From the NCBI GenBank assembly GCA_002364755.1, contig DEZI01000028.1, forward strand, positions 159,888-223,887: 64,000 nucleotides of DNA, written 5' to 3'. The notes under the pieces are model-generated. The model saw nothing but the letters and a program-made list of their open reading frames with translations, was not told the DNA's origin and searched no databases. Positions within the stretch are counted from its first letter, which is position 1. Each line of letters starts with the position of its first letter. The position numbers and the translations under genes were made by a program. This DNA comes from Stenotrophomonas maltophilia. GTDB taxonomy: Bacteria > Pseudomonadota > Gammaproteobacteria > Xanthomonadales > Xanthomonadaceae. Below, piece by piece: positions 26,225-34,357 of this stretch.

Positions 26225-26770
26225 ATGGATCTGCCGCGCTTCACCTATCACCCCGATCCGATCGCCACCGGCAACGTGGTGGCCGCCGACACGCCGTGCG
26301 TGTGCTGCGGGGAGTCGCGCGGCTACGTCTACGCCGGCCCGGTCTATGCCGAAGAGGAATACGGGCACGAAATCTGCCCGTGGTGCATCGCCGATGGCTC
26401 CGCGCACGAGCGCCTCGGCGCAATCTTCAGTGATGAGGAAGGCGTCGGTGGTGGTGGCGAGTGGGATGAGGTCGGTGAGGACATCATCGACGAGATCGCG
26501 CAGCGCACCCCGGGCTTCAACGGCTGGCAGCAGGAACAGTGGTGGACCCATTGCGGCGATGCCGCGCAGTTCATCGGCCGTGCCGGTCGCGCCGAACTGG
26601 AAGCGCACAGCGACGCGGCGGTGGCGGCGATCCAGGACAGCACCGGGCTGGATGATGGTCCGCAGTGGCAGCACTTCCTTGCGGCCTTGGACAAGGATGG
26701 ATCACCGACGGCCTACCTGTTCCGCTGCAGGCATTGCGGTGTGGTGGGTGGTTACCAGGATTGCGAATGA
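26225..26770 (+). CDS. CbrC family protein (UPF0167)
   Basis: A 181-residue cytosolic protein of the CbrC/UPF0167 family. It opens with LPRFTYHPDPIATGNVV and has two cysteine knuckles (PCVCCGESRGYVY and EICPWCIADGSAHERLG) plus a C-terminal one (FRCRHCGVVGGYQDC), suggesting zinc binding. The family was linked to colicin E2 tolerance in E. coli, but its mechanism is unknown. It is divergent from bioB; the BirA-like operator lies 55 bases upstream of its ATG. Confidence 0.9.
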   Translation: MDLPRFTYHPDPIATGNVVAADTPCVCCGESRGYVYAGPVYAEEEYGHEICPWCIADGSAHERLGAIFSDEEGVGGGGEWDEVGEDIIDEIAQRTPGFNGWQQEQWWTHCGDAAQFIGRAGRAELEAHSDAAVAAIQDSTGLDDGPQWQHFLAALDKDGSPTAYLFRCRHCGVVGGYQDCE

Positions 26771-26824
26771 CGGAAGCGCGCGGGTTGCGGGAGCCTGCGA
26801 AGCAAAGGCATCGGCCAGCCGCAA

Positions 26825-27457
26825 TCATCTCCGGCGCGGCCGGACCGACACATGCGGATGGTCCGGTACATGCCAGCGCCAAGGGAAGTCCACCGCGCGA
26901 CTGATGCCGATGCGTGGCCCTACCACCGGCGACGGCGGTGGCGGCGTGCCATCACAGACTATGACGACACCACGGTCTGCAGTGACCAGGTCTGCGCCAT
27001 CCAGATCGCGCGTGATGCCAAATGCTTGGGACAGCTTGCCCGGTCCGCTCGCCAGATCGCGATCGCGCTTGGCCGCGGGCCGCGCGGCTTGCATGGCGCC
27101 AATGCCGGACACCGGCTCGGCCGCTCTGAGCAGCACGCCCACACCCTCACCCGCCTCGCCACAGACCGCGTTGCTGCCCCAGTGCATGCCGTAGGTGAAA
27201 TAGACATACAGATGACCCGCCTCACCGAACATGGTGGCATTGCGTGCCGTCTGGCCACGATAGGAGTGCGCGGCGGGATCCTCACTGCCTGCATAGGCCT
27301 CAACCTCGACGATGCGCGCGGCGCGGCCATCGTCACGCACGATCAGCTTGTTGAGAAGCTGCGGCGCCACGACGGTTGGATGCCGGCGATAGAACTCACG
27401 GGACATCACCGTCCAGCCGCCAGACAACCAGTCGAGGGTGGTGGGTCCGGGGCGCAT
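26825..27457 (-). CDS. DNA-3-methyladenine (alkyladenine) glycosylase, AAG/MPG type
   Basis: A 210-residue monofunctional base-excision glycosylase of the AAG/MPG fold (PF02245), which removes 3-methyladenine, hypoxanthine and other alkylated purines. Conserved blocks are LLNKLIVRD, RIVEVEAYAGSEDPAAHSY with the catalytic Glu (~52), GQTARNATMFGEAGHLYVYFTYGMHW (start ~70; intercalating tyrosine region) and SGPGKLSQAFGI (~138). The length is as expected. An alternative start at MSREFYRRHP (residue 18) is plausible, since the first 17 residues are poorly conserved. It is followed by a tiny membrane gene on the same strand upstream. Confidence 0.9.
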   Translation of the reverse strand: MRPGPTTLDWLSGGWTVMSREFYRRHPTVVAPQLLNKLIVRDDGRAARIVEVEAYAGSEDPAAHSYRGQTARNATMFGEAGHLYVYFTYGMHWGSNAVCGEAGEGVGVLLRAAEPVSGIGAMQAARPAAKRDRDLASGPGKLSQAFGITRDLDGADLVTADRGVVIVCDGTPPPPSPVVGPRIGISRAVDFPWRWHVPDHPHVSVRPRRR

Positions 27458-27465
27458 TGCGTCGA

Positions 27466-27624
27466 TCAGGGTTTGGCCTGTTCGTTCTGGATCTTCTCTG
27501 CTTCCTTCTGCAGCCCCGCGTCGTGGGTCTCGCCCTGTTTGACGTACCAGAGCAGGCTGGGCAAGGCCATGGCCAGCAGGCCAACGACCAGCACGATGAC
27601 AACGATCCGGGTCCGCTTGTTCAT
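27466..27624 (-). CDS. 52-residue single-pass membrane protein
   Basis: A tiny protein with a basic N-terminus (MNKRTR), one membrane helix (IVVIVLVVGLLAMALPSLLW, residues 7-26) and a charged, lysine/glutamate-rich C-terminal tail of ~25 residues likely outside the membrane or in the periplasm. The start at 27624 was chosen because the classical Lys-Arg-helix pattern begins there; the longer open frame upstream is antisense to comF. Eight bases separate it from the glycosylase gene. The function is unknown. Confidence 0.6.
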   Translation of the reverse strand: MNKRTRIVVIVLVVGLLAMALPSLLWYVKQGETHDAGLQKEAEKIQNEQAKP

Positions 27625-27784
27625 GTAGAGTCCGAAGAGGTGATACAGACCGCGCACGCTAGCAGCGGAAATGTGCAGCGGCCGTGTCGAAGCCATTCCC
27701 CGGGAAGCGGACAAGCGGCATCCTGACCACAGCATGGGCCGACGTCTGATGCCATCGTGGAGTGGCTGCACGCAGACTCGGCGA

Positions 27785-28471
27785 ATGCTGAAGACGATCT
27801 TTCTGTGCACCGTCGCGTCGGGATTGCGCGCGCTGCTGCCACTGCGCTGTCTGGTCTGCGATGACCCTGGCCACGACGGGCTGGATCTGTGTGCCGCCTG
27901 TCTGGCCGATATCCCTTGGTCCGGCCGCGCCTGCCTGCGCTGTGCACTGCCATTACCGGACAATGCACTGCCGGTCTGTGGCACCTGCCGCGAGGAGCCG
28001 CCGCCACAGGCGGCCACCCATGCCAGCCTGCTGTACCTGCCGCCGGTGGACCAGCTGCTGGTGCGCTACAAATTCCATCAGGACCTGGCCGCTGGCCGAC
28101 TGCTTGCGCAGTTGATGCAGCGCGGTCCGCCACCGTGGGCGTGCCCGCCACTGGTGCCCGTGCCGCTGCATCTGCGTCGGTTGCGCCAGCGCGGCTATGA
28201 CCAGGCGGGGGAGCTGTGCCGGTTGCTGCGGCAGCCGGTATGGCGTGGCCTGTACCGGCGCCGGCATACCGCACCGCAGTCGGAGCGCAGCGCCGAGCAG
28301 CGCCGCGATAATCTGTTCGACGCCTTCGGTGTGCGTGGTGCAGTGCCACCCCGCCTGACCGTGGTGGACGATGTAATGACCACCGGCAGCACGGTGCTGG
28401 AAGTGGCGGAAACGCTGCGGCTGGTGGGGGCGGCAGAGGTGCGCGTATGGGTGTGCGCACGGGTGCCGTGA
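27785..28471 (+). CDS. comF: ComF family phosphoribosyltransferase-like protein
   Basis: A ~228-residue ComF homologue. In naturally competent bacteria ComF helps DNA uptake and processing of single strands. The N-terminal zinc module has four CxxC pairs (RCLVC, CAAC, CLRC, CGTC; residues ~18-75). The C-terminal phosphoribosyltransferase fold carries the PRPP loop VVDDVMTTGSTVLEVAETL (~195) and QSERSAEQRRDNLFDAF before it. The start is uncertain: ATG 27785 gives MLKTIFLCTVASG, while ATG 27749 would add 12 residues. It is flanked downstream by an inverted REP pair. Confidence 0.9.
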   Translation: MLKTIFLCTVASGLRALLPLRCLVCDDPGHDGLDLCAACLADIPWSGRACLRCALPLPDNALPVCGTCREEPPPQAATHASLLYLPPVDQLLVRYKFHQDLAAGRLLAQLMQRGPPPWACPPLVPVPLHLRRLRQRGYDQAGELCRLLRQPVWRGLYRRRHTAPQSERSAEQRRDNLFDAFGVRGAVPPRLTVVDDVMTTGSTVLEVAETLRLVGAAEVRVWVCARVP

Positions 28472-28480
28472 TGCGTTCCG

Positions 28481-28548
28481 GTGGAGTCGACCGTTGGTCG
28501 ACTGCCAGCCGATGTGGATAAGGCCAGTCGACCAACGGTCGACTCTAC
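28481..28548. repeat. Inverted pair of SMAG/REP-like palindromes (GTCGACC subtype)
   Basis: A first copy (28481-28503) reads GTGG then AGTCGACC-gtt-GGTCGACT; its head is GTGG and not GTAG. A second, minus-oriented copy (28526-28548) reads AGTCGACC-aac-GGTCGACT then CTAC. Together they can form one long stem between comF and the next gene. Confidence 0.85.
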
Positions 28549-28606
28549 CCAGCCTCTACGATGCGGGCGCTAGGATGGGGCACGGAACCTGATCGAAGGA
28601 GTGTTC

Positions 28607-28699
28607 ATGCATTTTCCCGGATCTTCCTCTTCACCGCTGTTGTCGGCCGACGGCCGCCGCGGGTTGGTGCCGGCACTGAATTCGGGGACGCTGGCGTGA
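28607..28699 (+). CDS. Possible 30-residue upstream ORF coupled to the lipoprotein gene
   Basis: A mini-ORF starting at ATG 28607 with GAAGGAG six to eight bases upstream, reading MHFPGSSSSPLLSADGRR and ending in TGA. That TGA overlaps the GTG of the following lipoprotein gene (GTGA). The downstream GTG has no obvious ribosome site of its own, so this ORF may deliver ribosomes to it. It has no signal peptide and resembles no family known to me. It could be a leader, a relic of an older N-terminus, or chance. Confidence 0.4.
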   Translation: MHFPGSSSSPLLSADGRRGLVPALNSGTLA

Positions 28700-29166
28700 G
28701 GGCCGCGCTACCGTTGTTGCTGGGCGCGGCGCTGGCCCTGACCGGATGCATGCCGGCGGCAACGCCTGAGGCAATGACGGGTCCGGCGCACGCACCGCGT
28801 CCGGGCGTCGACGTACGCCTGAGCGCGGTCGACGCGGCCGGCAAGGGATCGCCCGCGCAGTGGCAGGGCGCGACGCTCACCCTGCGCGAGCCGCCGATCG
28901 CCAGCAGCGCCGACATCGCCGATGTGCGCTATGTACTGGACCAGGCCAATCAACCTGGCCTGCAGATCCGCTATCGGCCGGAGGCACGCCAGCGCATCCA
29001 CGATGGCACGGAGGCTCTGGTCGGCCAGCGTGCAGCCATCAGTGTGGATGGCCGCGTGGTGATGGTGGCGACGGTGGCGGGACCGTTTGGTGAATCGATG
29101 ATGCTCAGTGGGCTGCCCAGCGTGGCCGAAGCGCAGGCGCTGGAGAAGCACATCACCGGCCATTGA
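28696..29166 (+). CDS. Lipoprotein with SecD P1-head-like domain
   Basis: A 156-residue lipoprotein from GTG 28696. The signal peptide RAALPLLLGAALALTGC has lipobox LTGC (Cys18). The C-terminal ~95 residues (ADVRYVLDQANQPGLQIRY, then GTEALVGQRAAISVDGRVVM, then MMLSGLPSVAEAQAL) resemble the P1 head subdomain of SecD/SecDF, as in the family pattern vGkrlAivlDGkV followed by ISG. A free-standing lipidated version suggests a periplasmic accessory or decoy of protein export; this is inference. The start was chosen by lipobox and GTGA overlap. Confidence 0.72.
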   Translation: MRAALPLLLGAALALTGCMPAATPEAMTGPAHAPRPGVDVRLSAVDAAGKGSPAQWQGATLTLREPPIASSADIADVRYVLDQANQPGLQIRYRPEARQRIHDGTEALVGQRAAISVDGRVVMVATVAGPFGESMMLSGLPSVAEAQALEKHITGH

Positions 29167-29199
29167 TCGGCGCGCCGAAACCCTCGCGGTGCGCACGGA

Positions 29200-29222
29200 G
29201 GTCGACCACGGTCGACCGCTAC
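29200..29222 (-). repeat. SMAG/REP palindrome, minus orientation
   Basis: Minus-strand GTAG followed by a GGTCGACC-gtg-GGTCGACC hairpin (plus-strand view GGTCGACC-ac-GGTCGACCG then CTAC). The TAG in its head (29221-29219) is the stop codon of the MFS transporter gene. Confidence 0.85.
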
Positions 29223-30997
29223 CGGGCAAACCGCGCTTCGATCTCCTCCAGCGACTTGCCCTTGGTTTCCGGCAGCCACATCGCGGCTACCAGGAAGAAC
29301 ACGAACGTGCAGCCGGCCCAGAACAGGAACATGCTTGCGTAGCCATAGTGGCCGACGGTGGGCAGGAACAGCGCCGCGATGGTGGTGGACACGAACTGGT
29401 TGATCAGCAGTGCGATGCTCATGCCGTTGGAGCGGATGCGGTTGGGCATCAGCTCCGACAGCGCCAGCCACACGCAGACACCGGGGCCGACCGCGAAGAA
29501 CGCCACGAACACCAGGATGCAGGCGGCCACCGCCCAGCCATGGGCCGGCGGCGGCACGGGGCCTATGCGCGCCTGTTCGATGCGCAGCGGTGCCTGCGCG
29601 GCGCTGCCCGGGTCGGCGAAGGGGTTCAGGTGCAGGTGGCGGAAGAAGGCACCGATGACGCTGTCCGCCTGCACGGTGCCGGTGCGTTCGATGCGCAGTT
29701 CGCGGTCACCCAGGTTGTCGCTGCGCAGGGCGCGCACGTTGGTGAAATCACCATAGGCATAGGACACGGTCAGCTGCAGGGGCCGGCCCTCGCTGTCCGT
29801 GCCGCCCGCCAGGCGCTGCCACTGCGCGTCATCCAGCACCAGCTGCAGACCGTCGCCACTGACTGCGGCCTGCAGCTGGTGCTGCACGTCGGCGCGGCCG
29901 CGCTCGGCCTGGAAGAACAGCGTGGCGGCGGCCAGCAGGGCCACGCAGATGCCGCCGCTGCCCAGCATCAGCAGGAACTTGCGGCCCTTGCGGTCGACCA
30001 GCAGCAGGGCGACCACGGTCATCACCGCGTTGAGCAGCTTGATCGCCACGTCGGCGCCGTTGGCCACCGAGCCGGACAGGCCGGCCTGGTTGAGGATGTT
30101 GACCGCGTAAGCCAGCACCGAGTTGATGCCGGTGGCCTGGGTGCAGGCCAGCACCACGCAGGCCAGCAGGAACGGCACCACATAGCGGCGGCTGAGCAGC
30201 GGATCGCGGCGACCGTCGCTGCTGCTCGATTCCGGTGCCTGGATCTGCGCCAGCGTGGCCTCCACGTCGGCAGCGGGCAGTACGCGCTGCAGGCTGCGGC
30301 GCGCATCCTCCACGCGACCCCGGCGCACCAGCCAGCGGGGTGATTCGGACAGCCAGAAGATGCCGGCACAGAACAGCAGGCCCGGTGCCAGGCAGCTCCA
30401 GAAGATGGTGCGCCAGGCGTGGTCCTTCACCACGAACAGTTCCTGCGCCTGCTGCGCCAGCGGCAGCGAACGCACGGCCTCGGCGGCGGCGTCCACGGCA
30501 TGCGCCTGGTGCAGGCCGATGAGGGCGGCCAGGACCAGGCCGATGGTCAGCAGCAGCTGGAACATGGCGGCGCCGCGTCCGCGTCGTTCGGGGCTGAGCA
30601 CTTCGGCCAGGTACAGCGGCACCACCACGCCGATCAGGCCGCCACTGACGCCCTGCAGCAGGCGGCCGAGCAGCAGCGGCGTATAGCCCGAGGCCAGCGC
30701 CATGATCGGGATGGAGGCGGTGAACAGCAGGCCGGCCAGCAGCATCGCGCTGCGGCGGCCGATCAGGTCGGCCACCATGCCAGCGAACAGCGAGGACAGC
30801 ACGCTGCCCAGCAGCACCGCGGCGACGACGAAACCGAGCTGCTGGCTGCTGAGCTGCCAGGCGTGGCTGGCAGTGGCTTCGAGGTAGGGCAGGGCGCCGG
30901 CGATGATGCCGATGTCGATGCCGTACAGCAGGCCGCCGAGGCCGCCGATGAACAGCAGGTAGCGTACGGGCCAGCGCGGGGCGGTGCGTGCAGTCAT
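29219..30997 (-). CDS. MFS sugar porter with enlarged periplasmic loop
   Basis: A 592-residue member of the sugar porter family of the major facilitator superfamily, expected to import N-acetylgalactosamine or galactosamine by proton symport. Family signatures are ADLIGRRSAML (loop 2-3), PLYLAEVLSPERRG (~125), SESPRWLVRRGR (~212), VDRKGRKFLLMLG (~330), ELMPNRIRSNG (~510) and the C-terminal PETKGKSLEEIE. About 120 extra residues (~355-475, rich in polar and charged residues) sit between helices 9 and 10, a periplasmic loop that is normally short. It is the last gene of the aga-like operon, 73 bases after the deacetylase gene with a REP between. Confidence 0.9.
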   Translation of the reverse strand: MTARTAPRWPVRYLLFIGGLGGLLYGIDIGIIAGALPYLEATASHAWQLSSQQLGFVVAAVLLGSVLSSLFAGMVADLIGRRSAMLLAGLLFTASIPIMALASGYTPLLLGRLLQGVSGGLIGVVVPLYLAEVLSPERRGRGAAMFQLLLTIGLVLAALIGLHQAHAVDAAAEAVRSLPLAQQAQELFVVKDHAWRTIFWSCLAPGLLFCAGIFWLSESPRWLVRRGRVEDARRSLQRVLPAADVEATLAQIQAPESSSSDGRRDPLLSRRYVVPFLLACVVLACTQATGINSVLAYAVNILNQAGLSGSVANGADVAIKLLNAVMTVVALLLVDRKGRKFLLMLGSGGICVALLAAATLFFQAERGRADVQHQLQAAVSGDGLQLVLDDAQWQRLAGGTDSEGRPLQLTVSYAYGDFTNVRALRSDNLGDRELRIERTGTVQADSVIGAFFRHLHLNPFADPGSAAQAPLRIEQARIGPVPPPAHGWAVAACILVFVAFFAVGPGVCVWLALSELMPNRIRSNGMSIALLINQFVSTTIAALFLPTVGHYGYASMFLFWAGCTFVFFLVAAMWLPETKGKSLEEIEARFAR

Positions 30998-31011
30998 CGA
31001 CAGGTTCCCAG

Positions 31012-31034
31012 GTAGCGCCAGGCCATGCCCGGCG
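31012..31034 (+). repeat. SMAG/REP palindrome inside the aga-like operon
   Basis: GTAG followed by CGCCAGGC-cat-GCCCGGCG (one mismatch). It separates the deacetylase and transporter genes of the minus-strand operon and may set their relative mRNA levels. Confidence 0.83.
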
Positions 31035-31070
31035 ACGTTTCAATGCGGCGTTCCGGCTGCACGGCGTGCA

Positions 31071-32198
31071 TCAGGCGTGTGCAGCGTTCAGATCGACGAC
31101 CTGCCCGCCCACCACCACCTGCTGCAGGCGCAGTCCGGCGTCCAGCACCACCAGGTCGGCACGGGCGTCGGGCGCGATGCGGCCGCGATCGTCTAGGCCC
31201 AGGTAGGCGGCGGGGAAGGTGGAGACACGTTGCGAGGCATCGGCCAGGTCCAGGCCCACCTGCACCAGGTTGCGCAGTGCCTGGTCCATGGTCAGCGCAC
31301 TGCCGGCCAGCGAGCCGGTGGCCAGGCGCACGCAGCCGCCGCACTTGTGCACGCGCTGTTCGCCCAGCGCGTATTCGCCATCAGGCATGCCGGTGGCGGA
31401 CGTGGCATCGGTCACCGCGTACAGGCGCGGGATCGCGCGGGCGGCCAGCCGGATCACGCCGGGGTGGATGTGCTGCAGGTCGGGAATGATCTCGGCGTAT
31501 TGCGCATGTGCCAGCGCAGCGGCGGCAATGCCCGGGCGGTAGTGGTCGACGCCGGTCATGCCGTTGAACAGATGGGTGAATCCGGACGCACCGGCCTGCA
31601 ATGCGGCGACGCCTTCTTCGTAGGTGCCGGCACTGTGGCCCAGCTGCACGCGGATGCCCATCGCCGCCAGCGCGGGAATCAGCGCGGTGTGCTCGCCGAT
31701 TTCCGGTGCCAGGGTCATCACCCGGATCGGTGCCAGCGCGTGCAGCTGCTGCACCAGCGCCAGCGTCGCCTCGATCGTGCGGTTGGGCTGTGCGCCCAGC
31801 CGCTGCGGGCTGATGAAGGGGCCTTCCAGATGCACGCCGACGATGCTGGCCGCCTCGGCATCGGGGGATGCCATCGTCGCGGCCACGCCCTGCAGCGCAT
31901 GCTCGATCTCGTCCAGGCCGGCGGTCATGGTGGTCGCCAGCAGGGTGGTGGTGCCGAAGCGCAGGTGGGTGCGGGCGATGGTGCGGGCCACGTCGCCGCC
32001 CTGCATCAGGTCCACGCCGGCCGCGCCGTGCACGTGCAGGTCGATGAAGCCGGGCAGGATCACCGGCAGCTGCAGGTCCTCGGCGCCGCTGTGGTCATCC
32101 ACCTGCAGCTGGCGGATGTGCGAATCGAACTGGACGTGGCCACGGCGCCAGCCCAGCGGGGTAAGGATGCGGCCGTGCAGGCGGCGGGTGTCGGTCAT
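31071..32198 (-). CDS. agaA: N-acetylgalactosamine/glucosamine-6-phosphate deacetylase
   Basis: A 375-residue amidohydrolase of the NagA/AgaA family that removes acetate from the 6-phosphorylated amino sugar in the cytosol. Metal and catalytic motifs: FIDLHVHGAAGVD (~50), GVHLEGPFISPQ (~120), QLGHSAGTYEEG (~185), HLFNGMTGVDHYRPG (~208) and YAVTDATSATG (~262, catalytic Asp). Sequence alone does not separate GalNAc-6-P from GlcNAc-6-P specificity; the agaS, agaZ and agaR neighbours favour GalNAc-6-P. Its start overlaps the agaR stop by four bases (ATGA). Confidence 0.87.
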   Translation of the reverse strand: MTDTRRLHGRILTPLGWRRGHVQFDSHIRQLQVDDHSGAEDLQLPVILPGFIDLHVHGAAGVDLMQGGDVARTIARTHLRFGTTTLLATTMTAGLDEIEHALQGVAATMASPDAEAASIVGVHLEGPFISPQRLGAQPNRTIEATLALVQQLHALAPIRVMTLAPEIGEHTALIPALAAMGIRVQLGHSAGTYEEGVAALQAGASGFTHLFNGMTGVDHYRPGIAAAALAHAQYAEIIPDLQHIHPGVIRLAARAIPRLYAVTDATSATGMPDGEYALGEQRVHKCGGCVRLATGSLAGSALTMDQALRNLVQVGLDLADASQRVSTFPAAYLGLDDRGRIAPDARADLVVLDAGLRLQQVVVGGQVVDLNAAHA

Positions 32199-32977
32199 GG
32201 CGGTGTCTCGGCGATGATCACTTCGATGCCCAGCCGCTGCAGCCCCTCGCGGGTGGCATCGTCGATGCCGGCGTCGGTGATGATGGCGTGGATCTGGTCC
32301 AGGAGCGCGATGCGGTGCAGGCTGACGCGGCCGAACTTGGAGGCGTCGGTGAGCACCACGATGCGGCGCGCGCGCTCGACCATGCGGTGGTTGAGGCGGG
32401 CTTCGGCTTCATCGTGGGTGGTCAGGCCGAACTGCAGGTCCAGGCCATCCACGCCCAGGAACAGGGTGTCGAAGCTGTAGGAGTTGAGGCTGGCTTCGGC
32501 CTGGCTGCCCTGCAGCGACAACGACTGCTGGCGCAGCAGGCCTCCGGTCAGCAGCACGGTGATGCCCGGCGCGTTGGCCAGTTCCCAGGCGATGTTCAGG
32601 CCGTTGGTCATCACCGTCACGTCGCGATGGCCGCGCAGGTGGCGGGCCAGGGTCATCGTGGTCGAGCCGGAGTCGATGATGATGTTGTCGCCGGCCTGCA
32701 CCAGCCGCGCCGCGGCGGTGCCGATGGACTCCTTCAGCGGCAGGTTCAGCGCATCCTTTTCATGGATGTCCTGTTCCTGCGGCGGCGTGCGCACCAGGGT
32801 GGCGCCACCGTGGGTACGGGTGGCCAGGCCCTGCGACTCGAAGTGGGTGAGATCGGCACGGATGGTCACCGCCGACACGCCGAAGCGCTCGACCAGATCG
32901 GCCACCTGCACCGAGCCATGCTCGATCAGCAGCTGCAGGATCTGTTGCCGGCGGGAGCGGGTGTTGCGCATGGCCAT
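32195..32977 (-). CDS. agaR: DeoR family transcriptional repressor, AgaR-like
   Basis: A 260-residue DeoR-type regulator. The N-terminal winged helix reads RRQQILQLLIEHGSVQVADL then FGVSAVTIRADLTHFESQGL (residues ~8-50), followed by TRTHGGATLV. The C-terminal sugar-phosphate sensing (DeoRC) domain has DSGSTTMTLARHL (~105) and LTGGLLRQQSLSLQG (~150). It probably represses the divergent aga-like operon and the surface glycosidase genes, with relief by an amino-sugar or tagatose phosphate. It lies within the operon, so it is likely autoregulated. Confidence 0.86.
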   Translation of the reverse strand: MAMRNTRSRRQQILQLLIEHGSVQVADLVERFGVSAVTIRADLTHFESQGLATRTHGGATLVRTPPQEQDIHEKDALNLPLKESIGTAAARLVQAGDNIIIDSGSTTMTLARHLRGHRDVTVMTNGLNIAWELANAPGITVLLTGGLLRQQSLSLQGSQAEASLNSYSFDTLFLGVDGLDLQFGLTTHDEAEARLNHRMVERARRIVVLTDASKFGRVSLHRIALLDQIHAIITDAGIDDATREGLQRLGIEVIIAETPP

Positions 32978-33005
32978 CTCTCGGTTTCGTCAGGAAAGGT
33001 GGAGA

Positions 33006-34340
33006 TTAGCCGTTCGCAAGAACGGAGGCAGCCGAACTTGCGTTCTGCTTGCGGCTGCCGGCCTGGTTGGCGCTGCAGGCGCGGGCGTATTCGCCCAGGC
33101 ACTGGCCGATGCGGTGCTGCACCAACGCGCTGGGGGTATTGGCGAGGGCGCCTTCGCGCACGGCGCGGTACTGCTCGGGCAGGTACTGGCTGAGCAGCAC
33201 CAGCGGCGGCGCCTGCCGTTCCAGGTTGGCGAACAGCGTCTGCACCGCCTGCAGCAATGCCGGCTCGCCCCAGTAGTAGCGGCAGCGGTCGCTGAAGGAG
33301 AAGCGGCGCAGCAGGCGCAGCTCGGCCTCGTCGCCCTGGTAGTACGGTTGCCAGTACTTCGGCTGCGCCTGCATCACTTCGTCCAGTACCTGCGGCAGGC
33401 GCGAGCATTGCGCGTCCGGCAGCAGTTCGACCTCGATGGCGGCCAGCGCGAACAGCGCCTCGCGGTAGGCGAAGGTCGCCGCCGGGCCCACCTTGAGGAT
33501 GGCGAAGTGGTCGCGCACCAAGGCGTGCAGGCCGCTCTCGCGCTGGTAATCAGTGGAATGCGCTTCGAACACGATGCGCGGCTGCTGTTCGAGGAAATCC
33601 GCGAGCACACTGGCGGCCGCCGGGTCGTACTCGTGCACGCTGCTGTGGTCGAAGTCCACGCCCGGCTGCACCACCATGGCGATCACGCGCTGCCAGGCAT
33701 CGCGCAGCTGCGGCGTGTCGAAGGCCTGCTGGTGGATGGCCAGGGTCTGCGCGGCAGCGGCCGGCGTGGTCACCTGCAGGCCACCGGCGAGCGAGGCTTC
33801 GCCACCGGGCACCGGCACTTCGGTGCCGATGACGTAGACCGGCGGCGGCAGGCCGTTCGCAGCAGCAGTGCGCTCGGCGATCCCGGCCAACTCGGCCGAA
33901 CGTGCGGCGACGATGGCATCGGGCAGCGGCACCGGGTCGTCGGCGCAGGACATGCTGCAGTCCAGGTGGATCTTGTGGAAGCCGGCGGCCACGTAGGCCT
34001 CGATCAGCACGCGCGCGTGGGCCATCGCTTCGGCGGCCGGGCGCTTCTGCCAGGCGTTCGGGCCCAGATGGTCACCGCCGAGGATCAGCCGCTCACGGGG
34101 GAACCCCTCTTCATCGGCCAGCATGCCGACGTAATCGCGGTACTGCGGCGGGGTCATGCCGGTGTAGCCGCCGAACTGGTCGACCTGGTTGGAAGTGGCC
34201 TCGACCAGCAGCACGGTGCCGTGCGCCAGCGCCACGTGCATGGCCGCGCGCAGCACCTGTTCGTTGCTGCAGCAGACGCTGTACAGGCCGACGTTGGTAC
34301 CGGCGCGGTGGGAAGCAAGCAGGGTCTGCAGCGGGGACAT
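33006..34340 (-). CDS. agaZ: Tagatose-bisphosphate aldolase-associated protein, AgaZ/KbaZ/GatZ family
   Basis: A 444-residue protein of the GatZ/KbaZ family (TIM barrel). It opens with SPLQTLLASHRAGTNVGLYS then VCCSNEQVLRAAM, and has LVEATSNQVDQFGGYTGMTP, RLILGGDHLGPNAWQ, HLDCSMSCADDP and FEAHSTDYQ in family order. These proteins are described as non-catalytic partners of class II tagatose-1,6-bisphosphate aldolase; comparative genomics has instead proposed a tagatose-6-phosphate kinase role. No aldolase KbaY/AgaY gene is in the window. The start is ATG 34340 with GGAGC upstream; the longer frame overlaps the kinase gene and is rejected. Confidence 0.88.
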   Translation of the reverse strand: MSPLQTLLASHRAGTNVGLYSVCCSNEQVLRAAMHVALAHGTVLLVEATSNQVDQFGGYTGMTPPQYRDYVGMLADEEGFPRERLILGGDHLGPNAWQKRPAAEAMAHARVLIEAYVAAGFHKIHLDCSMSCADDPVPLPDAIVAARSAELAGIAERTAAANGLPPPVYVIGTEVPVPGGEASLAGGLQVTTPAAAAQTLAIHQQAFDTPQLRDAWQRVIAMVVQPGVDFDHSSVHEYDPAAASVLADFLEQQPRIVFEAHSTDYQRESGLHALVRDHFAILKVGPAATFAYREALFALAAIEVELLPDAQCSRLPQVLDEVMQAQPKYWQPYYQGDEAELRLLRRFSFSDRCRYYWGEPALLQAVQTLFANLERQAPPLVLLSQYLPEQYRAVREGALANTPSALVQHRIGQCLGEYARACSANQAGSRKQNASSAASVLANG

Positions 34341-34357
34341 GGTCAGGCTCCGGTCGA

